From: Bacteroidetes bacterium UBA6063
GTDB taxonomy: Bacteria; Bacteroidota; Bacteroidia; NS11-12g; UBA9320
NCBI GenBank assembly: GCA_002428905.1
Contig: DIYD01000295.1
Location: 1-25,986 of the forward strand
DNA: 25,986 nt
Direction of reading: 5' to 3'
Part shown: positions 1-7,873 of the stretch, piece after piece
How positions within the stretch are numbered: the stretch's first letter is position 1
Layout of the letters: the number at the start of each line of letters is the position of its first letter
Made by a program: the position numbers and the translations under genes
The notes under the pieces: model-generated
What the model saw: the letters and a program-made list of their open reading frames with translations, nothing else
Told to the model about the DNA's origin: nothing
Databases searched by the model: none

Positions 1-2
1 CT

Positions 3-761
3 GCTGCGGAATCAAAACGATCTCAAGAAAAAGCTGAAGCCCAACTCAAGATAAAGAATCGAAATCTATGGCTTGTGATTACAGCATTTGTGGTTTTTCT
101 ATTACTTGCCGTCCTCCGGCAGTTGTACCTCAAAAGGAAACAGGAAGAGCAGGAAGCGCTGCTTCGACTGCAGACCGAAAGACTTCGAATATCACGAGAC
201 CTGCACGACAATATTGGAGCTGAATTGACCTATATTTCCTCAGTGATTGACCAAAAAAGCTATGCAACTAAAGACCCGGAGAAAAAAGCAGAATATGTGC
301 AGTTGAGTAACTCTTCCAGACTTGCCATGAGTCAACTTAGAGAAACAATATGGGCCATCAAAACGGAAGAGATAACCCTTGAAAAGTTAATGCTGAAGAT
401 CAGTGATCTAAGCCAAAAATACACCAGTGGCTTAGGAATTAAGGTGGATGTGAAGAGTTCGGGAATCAACCCGGTATTGAAACCTGCACGAGTTATAAAT
501 GTCTTTCGAATCTGCCAGGAGGCTACGAATAATGCTGTTAAATATTCCAATTGCGACACAATTACCATAGATGCGAACGCAGAGGACGACCAACTTGTGA
601 TCTGTATTGCAGATGATGGTCAGGGGTTTGACCTGCACACGATAAAAGAAGGGTATGGCCTCAAAAACATGAGGGAACGAGCCGAAGAGCTTGGGGGTAC
701 GTTGGAGATCAAATCAGGGCCAAAGACTGGCACCCAATTGACGCTGAGTATACCGATATAA
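3..761 (+). CDS. Sensor histidine kinase, NarL/HisKA_3 type, 5'-truncated
   Basis: The reading frame is open from base 3, so the gene starts upstream of the window. Visible parts in order are a charged, coiled-coil-like stretch rich in K, E and Q, one membrane helix (about bases 63-135), a second helical linker, the HisKA_3 phosphoacceptor segment (RISRDLHDNIGAEL, His in DLHDN), and a HATPase_c domain with N box (RICQEATNNAVKYS), G1 box (DDGQGF) and G2 box (GYGLKNMRERAEELGG). It should autophosphorylate on the His and pass phosphate to a NarL-family regulator. The obvious partner is the regulator at 2627-3256, on the same strand but beyond two opposing genes. Bacteroidota kinases of this shape often carry N-terminal TPR repeats; that part is not visible here. 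It ends 8 bases from the convergent gene at 770. Confidence 0.93.
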   Translation, partial: AAESKRSQEKAEAQLKIKNRNLWLVITAFVVFLLLAVLRQLYLKRKQEEQEALLRLQTERLRISRDLHDNIGAELTYISSVIDQKSYATKDPEKKAEYVQLSNSSRLAMSQLRETIWAIKTEEITLEKLMLKISDLSQKYTSGLGIKVDVKSSGINPVLKPARVINVFRICQEATNNAVKYSNCDTITIDANAEDDQLVICIADDGQGFDLHTIKEGYGLKNMRERAEELGGTLEIKSGPKTGTQLTLSIPI

Positions 762-769
762 TCTGAGCG

Positions 770-1573
770 CTAATTATCAACTACAAATTTGAACCCAAAG
801 CTTACATCTGTTCTCTGGCCGCTTCCTGGTAAATCACCCCGATTGATTATTCTATTGTGATCGACCTCTAGAAAGAATCCCCATGGAGACATGAACTCTG
901 TGGTGAAACCGAAAAAATGGGGTTTGGGATACGCATCATCCTTTATTGCATTGCGAACATTAACCGGCCTCCAATAGGTAAAGGAATACTGACTTTTAAC
1001 GCTTATAAGTAGAAGCTTCGATGCGAGCACTTGCAGTAAAACGGATGGACCCGCGCCAAAATAGTACCCCTGGGGTTCATTGGTTTGCAGACTTGGAAAT
1101 TTCGCATTCACATCAAGCGCCGATCGCGTGTTGCTGAAGTAGAAATAGTCGTTGGCATGTATCGCTGGTGCGACCACCCACCGTGAAGTTGACCATGCAT
1201 TAAAACCCACTGTGTGCCAACCAATTGGCCCTGTGCTTATTCCGGTGCGTTCGCTTTGTGTGTACGGAGTGTTTTTACCTCCGATCTGATCTACCAGCTC
1301 TTTAATCACATCGGTATACATCTTACCACGTAAATCGTATTGGAGTTTGCCCTGTTTAAAGTTGTAGTGTTTATACGATAACTCAGCCCATACAATGGAG
1401 AGGTTATGTCTGTCTGGCCTGATCGCCTCTGGATTTTGGGAACTACTTCGACTTAGTGCTACTCCAAAGTACCCATAACCGTCAAAAGGGTCGCCGAGAT
1501 AGGTAAATTCCGAAAGGCTTTGACCAAACAATGAAGAAGGGACAAACCCAAGGAGCAAAAGCCATCGGCACAT
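770..1573 (-). CDS. Exported hypothetical protein, probably beta-barrel-like
   Basis: This is a 267-residue protein with an N-terminal signal peptide (MCRWLLLLGFVPSSLFGQ, cleavage likely after SLFG or FGQ). The mature part has many aromatic-rich, alternating segments (for example KLLLISVKSQYSFTYW near 180-195) and ends FGFKFVVDN, which suggests membrane beta strands, but I do not recognise a named family. Its ATG shares one base with the stop codon of the upstream gene (TAATG), so the pair is almost certainly translationally coupled and co-transcribed. The pair lies between a sensor kinase and its response regulator and points the opposite way. A role in the outer membrane or periplasm linked to that two-component system is inferred from position only. 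Confidence 0.75.
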   Translation of the reverse strand: MCRWLLLLGFVPSSLFGQSLSEFTYLGDPFDGYGYFGVALSRSSSQNPEAIRPDRHNLSIVWAELSYKHYNFKQGKLQYDLRGKMYTDVIKELVDQIGGKNTPYTQSERTGISTGPIGWHTVGFNAWSTSRWVVAPAIHANDYFYFSNTRSALDVNAKFPSLQTNEPQGYYFGAGPSVLLQVLASKLLLISVKSQYSFTYWRPVNVRNAIKDDAYPKPHFFGFTTEFMSPWGFFLEVDHNRIINRGDLPGSGQRTDVSFGFKFVVDN

Positions 1574-2517
1574 TACTTTTTCGCTTTAATGATGGTCAAG
1601 CCCAGAGTTACACTGGCATAGTAGCCGATATAAGGCCTGTACCCCATCTCCCCCCGGGCGGCAAAGCCAAATTTCTTGCCGGTGTATTTTCTCTTCTCTA
1701 TGGCATAGGTTTGATAACCGAATCGAGCACCAATTGGAAATCCTCCTGTGGCTTCCTTTACCACGGCATTTATGTCGTCACCACTTGGGTGATTGAAGGA
1801 GTTAACGGGAGCAAAAACGGCGTCGAGAAACCAATTCGTGCTTTTAGACCCGGTTTTGCTCACGCCGTACTTATCGGTTTTTATAACCACATTGGTACTT
1901 ACCCTATTCAGTATTCCGGCATATATACTTGTGCTCGTATGGCTGGCAAATTCGTACGGTTCTAAGTCGGGCAAACTCAAATCCTCGTGTAAGTTCTCTC
2001 CAATGGGGAAGCCGGCATTTCTAAAAATCAAACCACCTCTGAATCCAAACTGTGTTCGTTTATGGGCAGGAATCGTAATCGATGTTAATCGTGATGTGCG
2101 TCGTATCTCATTCCCGTAACGTTCTTCGCTGATTGTTTCATTGTCCAGACCTATGCTCACATTTGTCTTAACCGTTTTATCGCGCAGAAATAAGATCGCC
2201 CCTGCCTGTACTTCTGTTGTTTGTTTATAGTCCTGACTAAGGAGTAAGGTATTGAAATCGAGATAACTTCGGTATACCGAATATTGAATGGTTACTGGAA
2301 GCTTCGGGTTTTCAACATGACCCCAGAGCCCAAGTCCGAAATTGATACCGAAAGTTCCCTTAGGCACGGTTAATTCCATGCCAAAAATGTCTAAATTCAT
2401 ACTGAGCCACGGCAAAGAACTCACGTCATCCTGCAGAACAGTGTAGTTGATCTTTTCCTGAGCCAAACCGGTCAAACTCAGGCTCAGTAAACAAACGATT
2501 GAAAGTATTTTTTTCAT
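1573..2517 (-). CDS. Exported outer-membrane-like hypothetical protein
   Basis: This is a 314-residue protein with a clear signal peptide (MKKILSIVCLLSLSLTGLAQ, cleavage near residue 19). The mature protein has amphipathic, glycine- and aromatic-rich strands (GTFGINFGLGLWGHV, FGFRGGLIFRNAGFP, GYYASVTLGLTII), as in small Bacteroidota outer-membrane barrels. No specific family is recognised. It is first in a two-gene unit with the 770-1573 gene (TAATG overlap). Its start lies 109 bases from the divergent response regulator, and the shared interval holds a near-perfect palindrome at 2574-2593, so control by that regulator is plausible. The ATG choice is firm because the signal peptide follows it directly. 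Confidence 0.78.
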   Translation of the reverse strand: MKKILSIVCLLSLSLTGLAQEKINYTVLQDDVSSLPWLSMNLDIFGMELTVPKGTFGINFGLGLWGHVENPKLPVTIQYSVYRSYLDFNTLLLSQDYKQTTEVQAGAILFLRDKTVKTNVSIGLDNETISEERYGNEIRRTSRLTSITIPAHKRTQFGFRGGLIFRNAGFPIGENLHEDLSLPDLEPYEFASHTSTSIYAGILNRVSTNVVIKTDKYGVSKTGSKSTNWFLDAVFAPVNSFNHPSGDDINAVVKEATGGFPIGARFGYQTYAIEKRKYTGKKFGFAARGEMGYRPYIGYYASVTLGLTIIKAKK

Positions 2518-2573
2518 AATTGATGTACTAATAACTTACCCTTACAAAGGAGGTCATTCAAACATCACGTGGG

Positions 2574-2593
2574 AATACGCATATATTCGTATT
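2574..2593. promoter_or_regulatory. 20-bp palindrome between divergent genes, candidate operator
   Basis: AATACG and CGTATT form perfect six-base arms around a centre that also pairs except for one position, so nine of ten base pairs match. It lies 33 bases before the response-regulator ATG and 57 bases before the divergent exported-protein ATG. NarL/LuxR-type regulators bind as dimers to such inverted repeats, so autoregulation plus control of the exported pair is a reasonable inference. No second copy of the full element was noticed elsewhere in the window. Confidence 0.45.
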
Positions 2594-2626
2594 TCTCGGA
2601 AGAAGCGAAGCGCACAACTTTGTGTT

Positions 2627-3256
2627 ATGATAAGAGTAGCCATTGCAGAAGACATAGAAAGACTTGCTCAAGCGTTAAAGAATAAAATTGAGCTTCTGCC
2701 CGATTTTACAGTCAGTTTCATTGCTAGCGATGGTAGAGATTTACTTAAGAAGCTACATCACAATCACAACATTGACGTGATCTTTATGGATATTAACATG
2801 CCAGTTATGAATGGTATAGAAGCAACGGAAAAGGTAAGTCAGCGTTGGCCTCAGATCAAGGTAGTGGTGAGTAGCGTATACGACGACGAAGAGAATATAT
2901 TTAACACTATACTCGCTGGAGCTATGGGCTATCTATTGAAGGACGAACGTCCGGAAGAGATACACAGAGCTATATATCACGTTTTAGATGGAGGTGTGCC
3001 CATGAGTGCTACAATCGCCAGAAAAGCACTGCATCTTATAAAACATGGTCGACCGGATACCCGAAAGAAGATCGATTACGGTTTGACCGCCAGGGAAACC
3101 GAGATACTTCAGCATTTGAGTCAGGGGTTAAGTTACGATCAAATCGCAGGCAATTTATTCATCAGCAATGGAACAGTGCGCAAGCATGTAGAGAACATCT
3201 ACAGAAAACTTCAGGTGAATAACAAGGTTGAAGCCATTAAAAAGATAAGCACATAG
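2627..3256 (+). CDS. Response regulator, NarL/LuxR family
   Basis: This is a 209-residue two-domain regulator. The receiver domain (1-120) has the acidic pair E8/D9, phosphoacceptor D55 in VIFMDINMP, S82/S83 on the switch strand and K105 in YLLKDE. The C-terminal LuxR-type helix-turn-helix (about 147-205) reads LTARETEILQHLSQGLSYDQIA and then GTVRKHVENIYRKL, the typical recognition-helix pattern. It is full length for the family (about 210). The sensor kinase at the start of the window is the likely partner. The palindrome at 2574-2593 is a candidate binding site, implying control of itself and of the divergent exported pair. The signal sensed cannot be read from the sequence. Confidence 0.96.
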   Translation: MIRVAIAEDIERLAQALKNKIELLPDFTVSFIASDGRDLLKKLHHNHNIDVIFMDINMPVMNGIEATEKVSQRWPQIKVVVSSVYDDEENIFNTILAGAMGYLLKDERPEEIHRAIYHVLDGGVPMSATIARKALHLIKHGRPDTRKKIDYGLTARETEILQHLSQGLSYDQIAGNLFISNGTVRKHVENIYRKLQVNNKVEAIKKIST

Positions 3257-3417
3257 TGTTTATCTAAAGACATCCTACGAGACGGATTAAATCGAAAAGG
3301 CTGGCGCTCAATTCGTAAATGTTTTAGGTGGATATCCTTCAGGATTTAGGACTATTTAACCAACTCCTGACGACGCTTATATCCCAAAAAACTCAAGTCA
3401 AGAAGGTGCACAGATGG

Positions 3418-3454
3418 AAAAAAGCCACTTGAACAATAGTTCAAATAGCTTTTT
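3418..3454. terminator. Bidirectional hairpin terminator after katG
   Basis: AAAAAGCCACTTGAAC and GTTCAAATAGCTTTTT pair across a four-base loop with two mismatches. The flanking A and T runs give a U-tract in either direction. On the minus strand it lies 21 bases past the katG stop and should terminate katG; on the + strand it could end transcription from the response regulator. The rest of the 3257-3474 interval shows no gene. Confidence 0.7.
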
Positions 3455-3474
3455 CAGAATTCGATTCGACTTAT

Positions 3475-5637
3475 CTATTGCACGTCAAATCGATCTGCAT
3501 TCATGACTTTTGCCCAGGCTCTTACAAAATCTTGTACAAATTTTTCTTTATTATCGTCTTGTGCATATACTTCAGCATACGCTCTGAGCACGGAGTTCGA
3601 CCCAAATACCAAGTCCACCCGTGTTGCAGTGAATACTGTTTCATTCGTCTTTCGATCGCGTATTTCATACGTCCCATCATGGTTGGGAACCCACGTGTAT
3701 TTCATATCCGTCAGGTGTACAAAAAAGTCATTGGTCAATGTACCAACTGCATTGGTGAACACCCCATGCTTCGTATTGTTGTAGTTTGTGCCTAAAACGC
3801 GCATTCCTCCAACAAGTACGGTCATTTCTGTAGCGGTAAGTCCAAGTAATTGTGCCCGATCCAACAACATCTCTTCCGCACGAACGGAATAGTCCTTTTT
3901 CTGGAAGTTTCTGAAACCATCAGCCAGCGGTTCTAAAGGTTCAAAGGATGGAACATCGGTTTTTTCCTGACTGGCATCACCTCTTCCTGGTAAGAATGGA
4001 ACTTCTACCTGGATACCTGCAGCATTTGCTGCACGCTCAATACCCACGTTGCCAGCCAGCACAATGGTATCTGCTAAACTGATGTTAAATTCGGTTGCAA
4101 TAGGCTGAAGTACGGATAGTGTTTTAGCCAGTTTCTCGGGTTCATTCGCAATCCAATTGACTTGCGGTTCCAAACGAATTCGGGCACCATTGGCTCCTCC
4201 CCGGAAATCGGATCCCCTAAACGTCCTTGCACTATCCCAAGCAACAGTAACCATCTCTGAAGTGGTTAACCCCGAATTGGAGATTCTTTCCTTCACCTTA
4301 TTGGCATCATAGTCAGCGTTACCGGCAGGAATTGGGTCTTGCCATAATAACTCTTCAGTTGGAACATCTGGTCCGAAGTAACGCACTTTCGGCCCCATAT
4401 CTCGATGTGTTAATTTAAACCAGGCACGGGCAAACGTTTCAGAGAAGTACTGATGGTCATCCTTAAACTTCAGGCAAATCTCTCGATAGATTGGATCTTC
4501 CCGCATGGCCATGTCTGCATCTGTCATGATAGGCATGGTTCTGGTTGACCCGTCTTCCACATCAACCGGCATATCTTCCGTGCCAATATCAATGGGTTGC
4601 CATTGATAGGCACCTCCCGCGCTTTTCTTCAACTCCCATTCGTGATTGAACAACATTTCGAAGTACCCGTTATCCCATTTCGTTGGTTCAGTTGTCCAGG
4701 CCCCTTCAATTCCACTCGTCACGGTGTTTTGTCCTACACCTGAATTCTGACTATTTTTCCAACCTAAACCTTGCTCCTCAATTCCTGCGCCTTCTGGTGC
4801 CGACCCAAGTGCATTCCCTGAACCATTCCCATGCGCTTTACCCACTGTGTGCCCTCCAGCTGTTAAGGCCGCCGTTTCTTCATCGTTCATGGCCATTCGC
4901 GCAAAGGTCTCTCGCACGTGAGCCGCTGTTCGGAGCGGATCTGGTTTACCATTTACACCTTCCGGATTAACGTAGATTAAACCCATATGCGTGGCAGCGA
5001 GTGGATTTTCCAGGGTAGAGGCATCATCCAGGTTTTCATATCTGTTTTCACTTGGCGCCAACCATTCTTTTTCTGAACCCCAGTATACATCTTTCTCGGG
5101 GTGCCAAATGTCTTCCCGACCGAAGGAAAAGCCGAAGGTTTTGAGCCCCATGCTTTCATAAGCAATTGTTCCCGCCAGTATCAGCAGGTCAGCCCAACTC
5201 ACACGATTGCCATACTTCTTTTTCAGCGGCCATAGCAGTCGTTTGGCCTTATCCAGATTCGTATTATCGGGCCAGGAATTCAATGGAGAAAATCTAAGGT
5301 TACCGGTACCTGCTCGACCCCTGCCATCTGCTGTTCTATACGACCCCGCAGCATGCCAGGCCATGCGAATCATCAGCCCACCGTAATGCCCCCAATCTGC
5401 CGGCCACCAATCCTTACTGTCGGTTAACAGCGCGTGCATGTCTGATTTTAACGCAGCGATGTCGAGATTTTCGAGTTCCTTCCTATAGTCGAAGTCCGCT
5501 CCCAACGGATTGGTTTTCTGATCGTGCTGATGCAGAATATCCAAGTTTAAAGAATTAGGCCACCAATGCTTGTCATTGGTTCCTGCGGAAGTGTTGGCTC
5601 CGTGCATAAACGGGCATTTACCTGAATTTGTTTCCAT
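3475..5637 (-). CDS. katG: Catalase-peroxidase
   Basis: This bifunctional haem enzyme removes hydrogen peroxide by catalase and peroxidase reactions. At 720 residues it is the usual KatG length, with two tandem peroxidase-like domains of which only the N-terminal one is catalytic. Visible active-site residues are distal R91, W94 and H95 (MIRMAWHAAGSYR), Y222 (IYVNPEG), M248 (ARMAMNDEE) and proximal haem ligand H263 (TAGGHTVGKAHG). W94, Y222 and M248 are the trio that forms the KatG-specific crosslinked cofactor, and their spacing matches the Mycobacterium enzyme. I start at the ATG giving METNSGKCPF, the standard KatG N-terminus, rather than an in-frame TTG five codons upstream. There is no signal peptide, so it is cytoplasmic. 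It is divergent from oxyR, its expected activator. Confidence 0.98.
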   Translation of the reverse strand: METNSGKCPFMHGANTSAGTNDKHWWPNSLNLDILHQHDQKTNPLGADFDYRKELENLDIAALKSDMHALLTDSKDWWPADWGHYGGLMIRMAWHAAGSYRTADGRGRAGTGNLRFSPLNSWPDNTNLDKAKRLLWPLKKKYGNRVSWADLLILAGTIAYESMGLKTFGFSFGREDIWHPEKDVYWGSEKEWLAPSENRYENLDDASTLENPLAATHMGLIYVNPEGVNGKPDPLRTAAHVRETFARMAMNDEETAALTAGGHTVGKAHGNGSGNALGSAPEGAGIEEQGLGWKNSQNSGVGQNTVTSGIEGAWTTEPTKWDNGYFEMLFNHEWELKKSAGGAYQWQPIDIGTEDMPVDVEDGSTRTMPIMTDADMAMREDPIYREICLKFKDDHQYFSETFARAWFKLTHRDMGPKVRYFGPDVPTEELLWQDPIPAGNADYDANKVKERISNSGLTTSEMVTVAWDSARTFRGSDFRGGANGARIRLEPQVNWIANEPEKLAKTLSVLQPIATEFNISLADTIVLAGNVGIERAANAAGIQVEVPFLPGRGDASQEKTDVPSFEPLEPLADGFRNFQKKDYSVRAEEMLLDRAQLLGLTATEMTVLVGGMRVLGTNYNNTKHGVFTNAVGTLTNDFFVHLTDMKYTWVPNHDGTYEIRDRKTNETVFTATRVDLVFGSNSVLRAYAEVYAQDDNKEKFVQDFVRAWAKVMNADRFDVQ

Positions 5638-5844
5638 GTTACAATTTATCAATTATATAAATATGTGCTGCGCTGAGTTATTCGTTTTATACGGATATGA
5701 TTGCCAGGTAGCTAAACATTGGCCCACTCCTTCAACGCAACGATTGAATGAACCGCCTATGGCGTCTGATTCTACCGATTAAGCTTGCGCATGTGGCATT
5801 CACTCCGCCGATTATCCAATCATTTGTTGAACAAAGATTCACAC

Positions 5845-5881
5845 TTGAAGAATATTTATCAAATGGATATTTTCGTTTGAT
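5845..5881 (+). promoter_or_regulatory. Candidate oxyR promoter with overlapping inverted repeat
   Basis: TTG at 5845-5847 and TATTTTCG at 5868-5875 are 20 bases apart and fit the Bacteroidota -33/-7 promoter pattern with one mismatch in the -7 box. ATCAAA (5858-5863) and TTTGAT (5876-5881) form an inverted repeat straddling the -7 box. LysR-family regulators commonly repress their own genes, so this could be an OxyR autoregulatory site. It was read by eye and is unproven. Confidence 0.38.
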
Positions 5882-5897
5882 TATTTACAAAATCGAT

Positions 5898-6827
5898 ATG
5901 ACGATACAACAACTCAAATATATTATCGCACTGGATACGCATAGACACTTTATCAAAGCCGCCGAAAGTTGCTTCGTTGCCCAATCAACACTTACCCAAC
6001 AAGTCAAAAAACTGGAAGAAGAAATAGCATTGGTGTTGTTCGACCGTTCACGTTATCCGCTAAAGGTAACGCCAATGGGTAAACAGTTTATTAACAAAGC
6101 ACGGGTCATCCTTAAGGAAATCGAAGAACTGAAAGCACTGGTGAACAGTGAAAAAGATCAAATGGAAGGGACATTTACCCTGGGAATTATCCCCACGCTG
6201 TGCCCCTATCTGCTTGCACGGTTTATTGACGATTTCATGAAGAGCAACCCAACAACCAAGCTCGTTATTGAGGAGCTACAAACCGAACGCATTATTGAAC
6301 TACTCAAATACGGGCAACTTGATCTTGGTATTCTTGCCACACCGGTTGAAAACGACGACATTATTGAAACACCCCTATTTTATGAACCATTCCTTGTGTA
6401 CGCCAACATCGAAAACGAATTGCTAAAACAGAAATTCATCCATCCTAAAAACCTGCGGTCAGAGGGGCTTTGGATATTAAAACAAGGACATTGTTTCAGA
6501 AATCACACCTTAAACATTTGTGCATTGGATACCACAGAAAATCAACAGGCATTTGAATTGGAAGCGGGCAGCATTGAAACACTTAAGAATATCATCAACA
6601 CGGTTTCGGGCTATACGCTCATTCCAGAGTTATCGTACAACAAGCATATCGATTCGAATAACGTCATTCGGTTTGACAGCCCTCAACCTGTCCGTGAAAT
6701 AAGCATCGTATCGCATAAACACTTTAGTAAGGTAAAACTAATTGATGAGCTCAGGAAGTCTATTCTGAACAATATACCGGACTCCTTCACGAAAAATACC
6801 AATTTCAAAAGAATCAACTGGAGGTAA
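5898..6827 (+). CDS. oxyR: Peroxide-sensing LysR-family activator OxyR
   Basis: This is a 309-residue LysR-type regulator. The N-terminal winged helix-turn-helix covers 1-60 (FIKAAESCFVAQSTLTQQVKKLE); the rest is the substrate-binding-like sensor domain. The segment GHCFRNHTLNIC places cysteines at residues 199 and 208, the same spacing and numbering as the peroxide-reactive disulfide pair of E. coli OxyR (GHCLRDQAMGFC). With divergent katG this makes the assignment strong: oxidation should switch on katG. The start is the ATG at 5898, beginning MTIQQLKYI as in OxyR proteins; a longer in-frame reading to 5748 would add an unlikely leader. A possible autoregulatory inverted repeat overlaps the putative promoter. 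Confidence 0.95.
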   Translation: MTIQQLKYIIALDTHRHFIKAAESCFVAQSTLTQQVKKLEEEIALVLFDRSRYPLKVTPMGKQFINKARVILKEIEELKALVNSEKDQMEGTFTLGIIPTLCPYLLARFIDDFMKSNPTTKLVIEELQTERIIELLKYGQLDLGILATPVENDDIIETPLFYEPFLVYANIENELLKQKFIHPKNLRSEGLWILKQGHCFRNHTLNICALDTTENQQAFELEAGSIETLKNIINTVSGYTLIPELSYNKHIDSNNVIRFDSPQPVREISIVSHKHFSKVKLIDELRKSILNNIPDSFTKNTNFKRINWR

Positions 6828-6828
6828 A

Positions 6829-6984
6829 TCAGCACATTGGTGCATCCCAATCTGGTTTGTCGTTAAAGTCCATAACAAACGAAGTATTGGCCAATTGTCA
6901 ATGGCATCGAACCAAACGATCTCTAGCATCAATCAAAGGATCCGTTTCATTCGAACAACTCCAATTTGACAGCGTTATACGTCT
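6829..6984 (-). pseudogene. Probable 3' remnant of a degraded gene
   Basis: Directly after the stop codon of the small gene at 6985, and in the same frame, the minus strand reads as protein-like sequence: a segment including SNETDPLIDARDRLVRCH, one in-frame TGA at 6898-6900, then a segment ending FVMDFNDKPDWDAPMC before the final TGA. There is no ATG start. Composition and motif texture resemble coding sequence far more than spacer, so I read it as the C-terminal remnant of an inactivated gene. I do not recognise the parent family. Chance cannot be ruled out by eye. Confidence 0.33.
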
Positions 6985-7194
6985 TTATTCTAATACTTCA
7001 CAGTCAATATCAAAAGCTTTGAATAGAAACTCGACATAGCACAGCAAGTCTTCCGAGCTTTCGATTCTAAACACGTTATCGCAATCCTCCAGGTCGAAAT
7101 TCCATTCTGAATAAGGAAAAAGTTTATCCAGATATGGCTTTAACTCTGACACCTGTGTCTGCGTATTGACGGTCGTTTTAAACACATGAATCAT
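6985..7194 (-). CDS. Small acidic protein, ferredoxin-like (HMA-like) fold without CxxC
   Basis: This is a 69-residue protein whose predicted pattern is strand-helix-strand-strand-helix-strand: IHVFKTTV, a helix through SELKPYLDKLF, EWNFDLED, NVFRIES, a helix through CYVEFLFKAF, then CEVLE. That is the layout of heavy-metal-associated (HMA) domains, but the metal-binding CxxC loop is absent. It resembles small flavobacterial proteins usually left as hypothetical. It is last of four overlapping genes (ATGA overlap with the rhodanese), so it is translationally coupled to a sulfur-handling protein. A docking or regulatory role is possible but inferred only from context. Confidence 0.75.
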   Translation of the reverse strand: MIHVFKTTVNTQTQVSELKPYLDKLFPYSEWNFDLEDCDNVFRIESSEDLLCYVEFLFKAFDIDCEVLE

Positions 7195-7574
7195 CTGTTC
7201 TCCTTTGCTTTGCTTATAACGGTTTCCAAATCAGACATTGCGCCTCCGTTGTAGACGTGTCTAAACCCTTTATCTTCCAGAACCATCTTTACCTTCATAC
7301 TACGTAAGCCGTGGGAACAATATGTAATGTACGTCCTTGATGAGTCCAATTCAATGTAACGCGCTCTAATTGTACCCAAAGAAATGTTTACTGCACCATC
7401 TATATGTCCATTTCTAAACTCCTTTTCGGTTCTGACATCCAGTATCACAGCCCCATTTTGAATCTTTTTTTCTAAACTGTTATCTACGGTGTTGCTTCGG
7501 TAAATGAGATTGAGCCCCCAAAAAAGAACAACCAATGCCACCACCACGCCTAAAATGACACCCACTCTTTTCAT
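7191..7574 (-). CDS. Membrane-anchored rhodanese-domain protein
   Basis: This 127-residue protein has an N-terminal membrane helix (about 5-24, VGVILGVVVALVVLFWGLNL) and a single rhodanese domain (about 38-122). Visible landmarks are LDVRTEKEF (D46, R48), GHIDGAVNI and the active-site loop C86-SHGLRS, with the catalytic cysteine that carries persulfide sulfur in this family. The helix-first layout predicts an uncleaved anchor or signal, with the domain outside the cytoplasm if N-in. It overlaps both neighbours by four bases (ATGA junctions) within a four-gene operon. Expected chemistry is sulfur transfer or persulfide handling; the in vivo substrate is unknown. Confidence 0.9.
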   Translation of the reverse strand: MKRVGVILGVVVALVVLFWGLNLIYRSNTVDNSLEKKIQNGAVILDVRTEKEFRNGHIDGAVNISLGTIRARYIELDSSRTYITYCSHGLRSMKVKMVLEDKGFRHVYNGGAMSDLETVISKAKENR

Positions 7575-7873
7575 ATTTTACGGAGAATTTTTCGGTCAAT
7601 GTAAAACGTACCAAACGGAATTATACAGGCGATCAGCACCTTCCAGGTTGTCTGTTTAAACTTCCAGTTGTATTCAACACCCACACTTATGGTGTTAAAC
7701 ACAAAGAGCAAAAAAAGTATTCCATGAATCGGACCTAAAACGGAAGACAACGCGGTTACTCCAAAAATGTGTTTCAGCGGAATGGATACGAAAACCAACA
7801 CGAGTAATGATGTTCCCTCCAAAAAGGCCAACAACCGCAGCCTTCCTATGCTTGTTTTGAGAATATGTTTCAT
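7571..7873 (-). CDS. DUF3817 family integral membrane protein
   Basis: This 100-residue protein has about three membrane helices (near 14-32, 38-60 and 76-92). RLRLLAFLEGTSLLVLVFVSIPLK, split as RLRLLAFLEGTSLLV and onward, and the motif LGPIHGILFLLFV are hallmarks of the DUF3817 family. The function of the family is not established. Its start overlaps the stop of the upstream membrane gene by one base (TAATG), and its stop overlaps the rhodanese start by four, so it is fixed in the middle of the operon. The FEGTS/PxHG-type residues lie at helix edges, where they could bind a ligand; that is speculative. Confidence 0.88.
   Translation of the reverse strand: MKHILKTSIGRLRLLAFLEGTSLLVLVFVSIPLKHIFGVTALSSVLGPIHGILFLLFVFNTISVGVEYNWKFKQTTWKVLIACIIPFGTFYIDRKILRKI

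Noticed and set aside
1531..2119. Two long plus-strand frames (144 and 108 codons) opposite the exported pair.
   Set aside because: They are antisense to two genes with signal peptides, and show no family features.
2546..2630. A strong Shine-Dalgarno-like AAAGGAGGT followed by an ATT-started frame of 24 codons ending over the response-regulator ATG (possible leader peptide).
   Set aside because: Only one base separates the motif from the ATT, ATT starts are very rare, and this phylum makes little use of such motifs.
3308..3355. Short minus-strand protein-like segment NPEGYPPKTFTN before a stop.
   Set aside because: About 15 codons between stops with no start; too short to separate from chance.
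5638..5652. Upstream in-frame TTG start for katG.
   Set aside because: The ATG at 5637 gives the standard KatG N-terminus and the TTG adds only five residues.
5650..5657. Minus-strand TATAATTG as a katG -7 box.
   Set aside because: It has a mismatch, no TTG at the right distance and lies only 12 bases from the start codon.
6738..6932. A 64-codon minus-strand ORF overlapping the end of oxyR.
   Set aside because: It overlaps oxyR out of frame; the protein-like signal in the spacer is in another frame.
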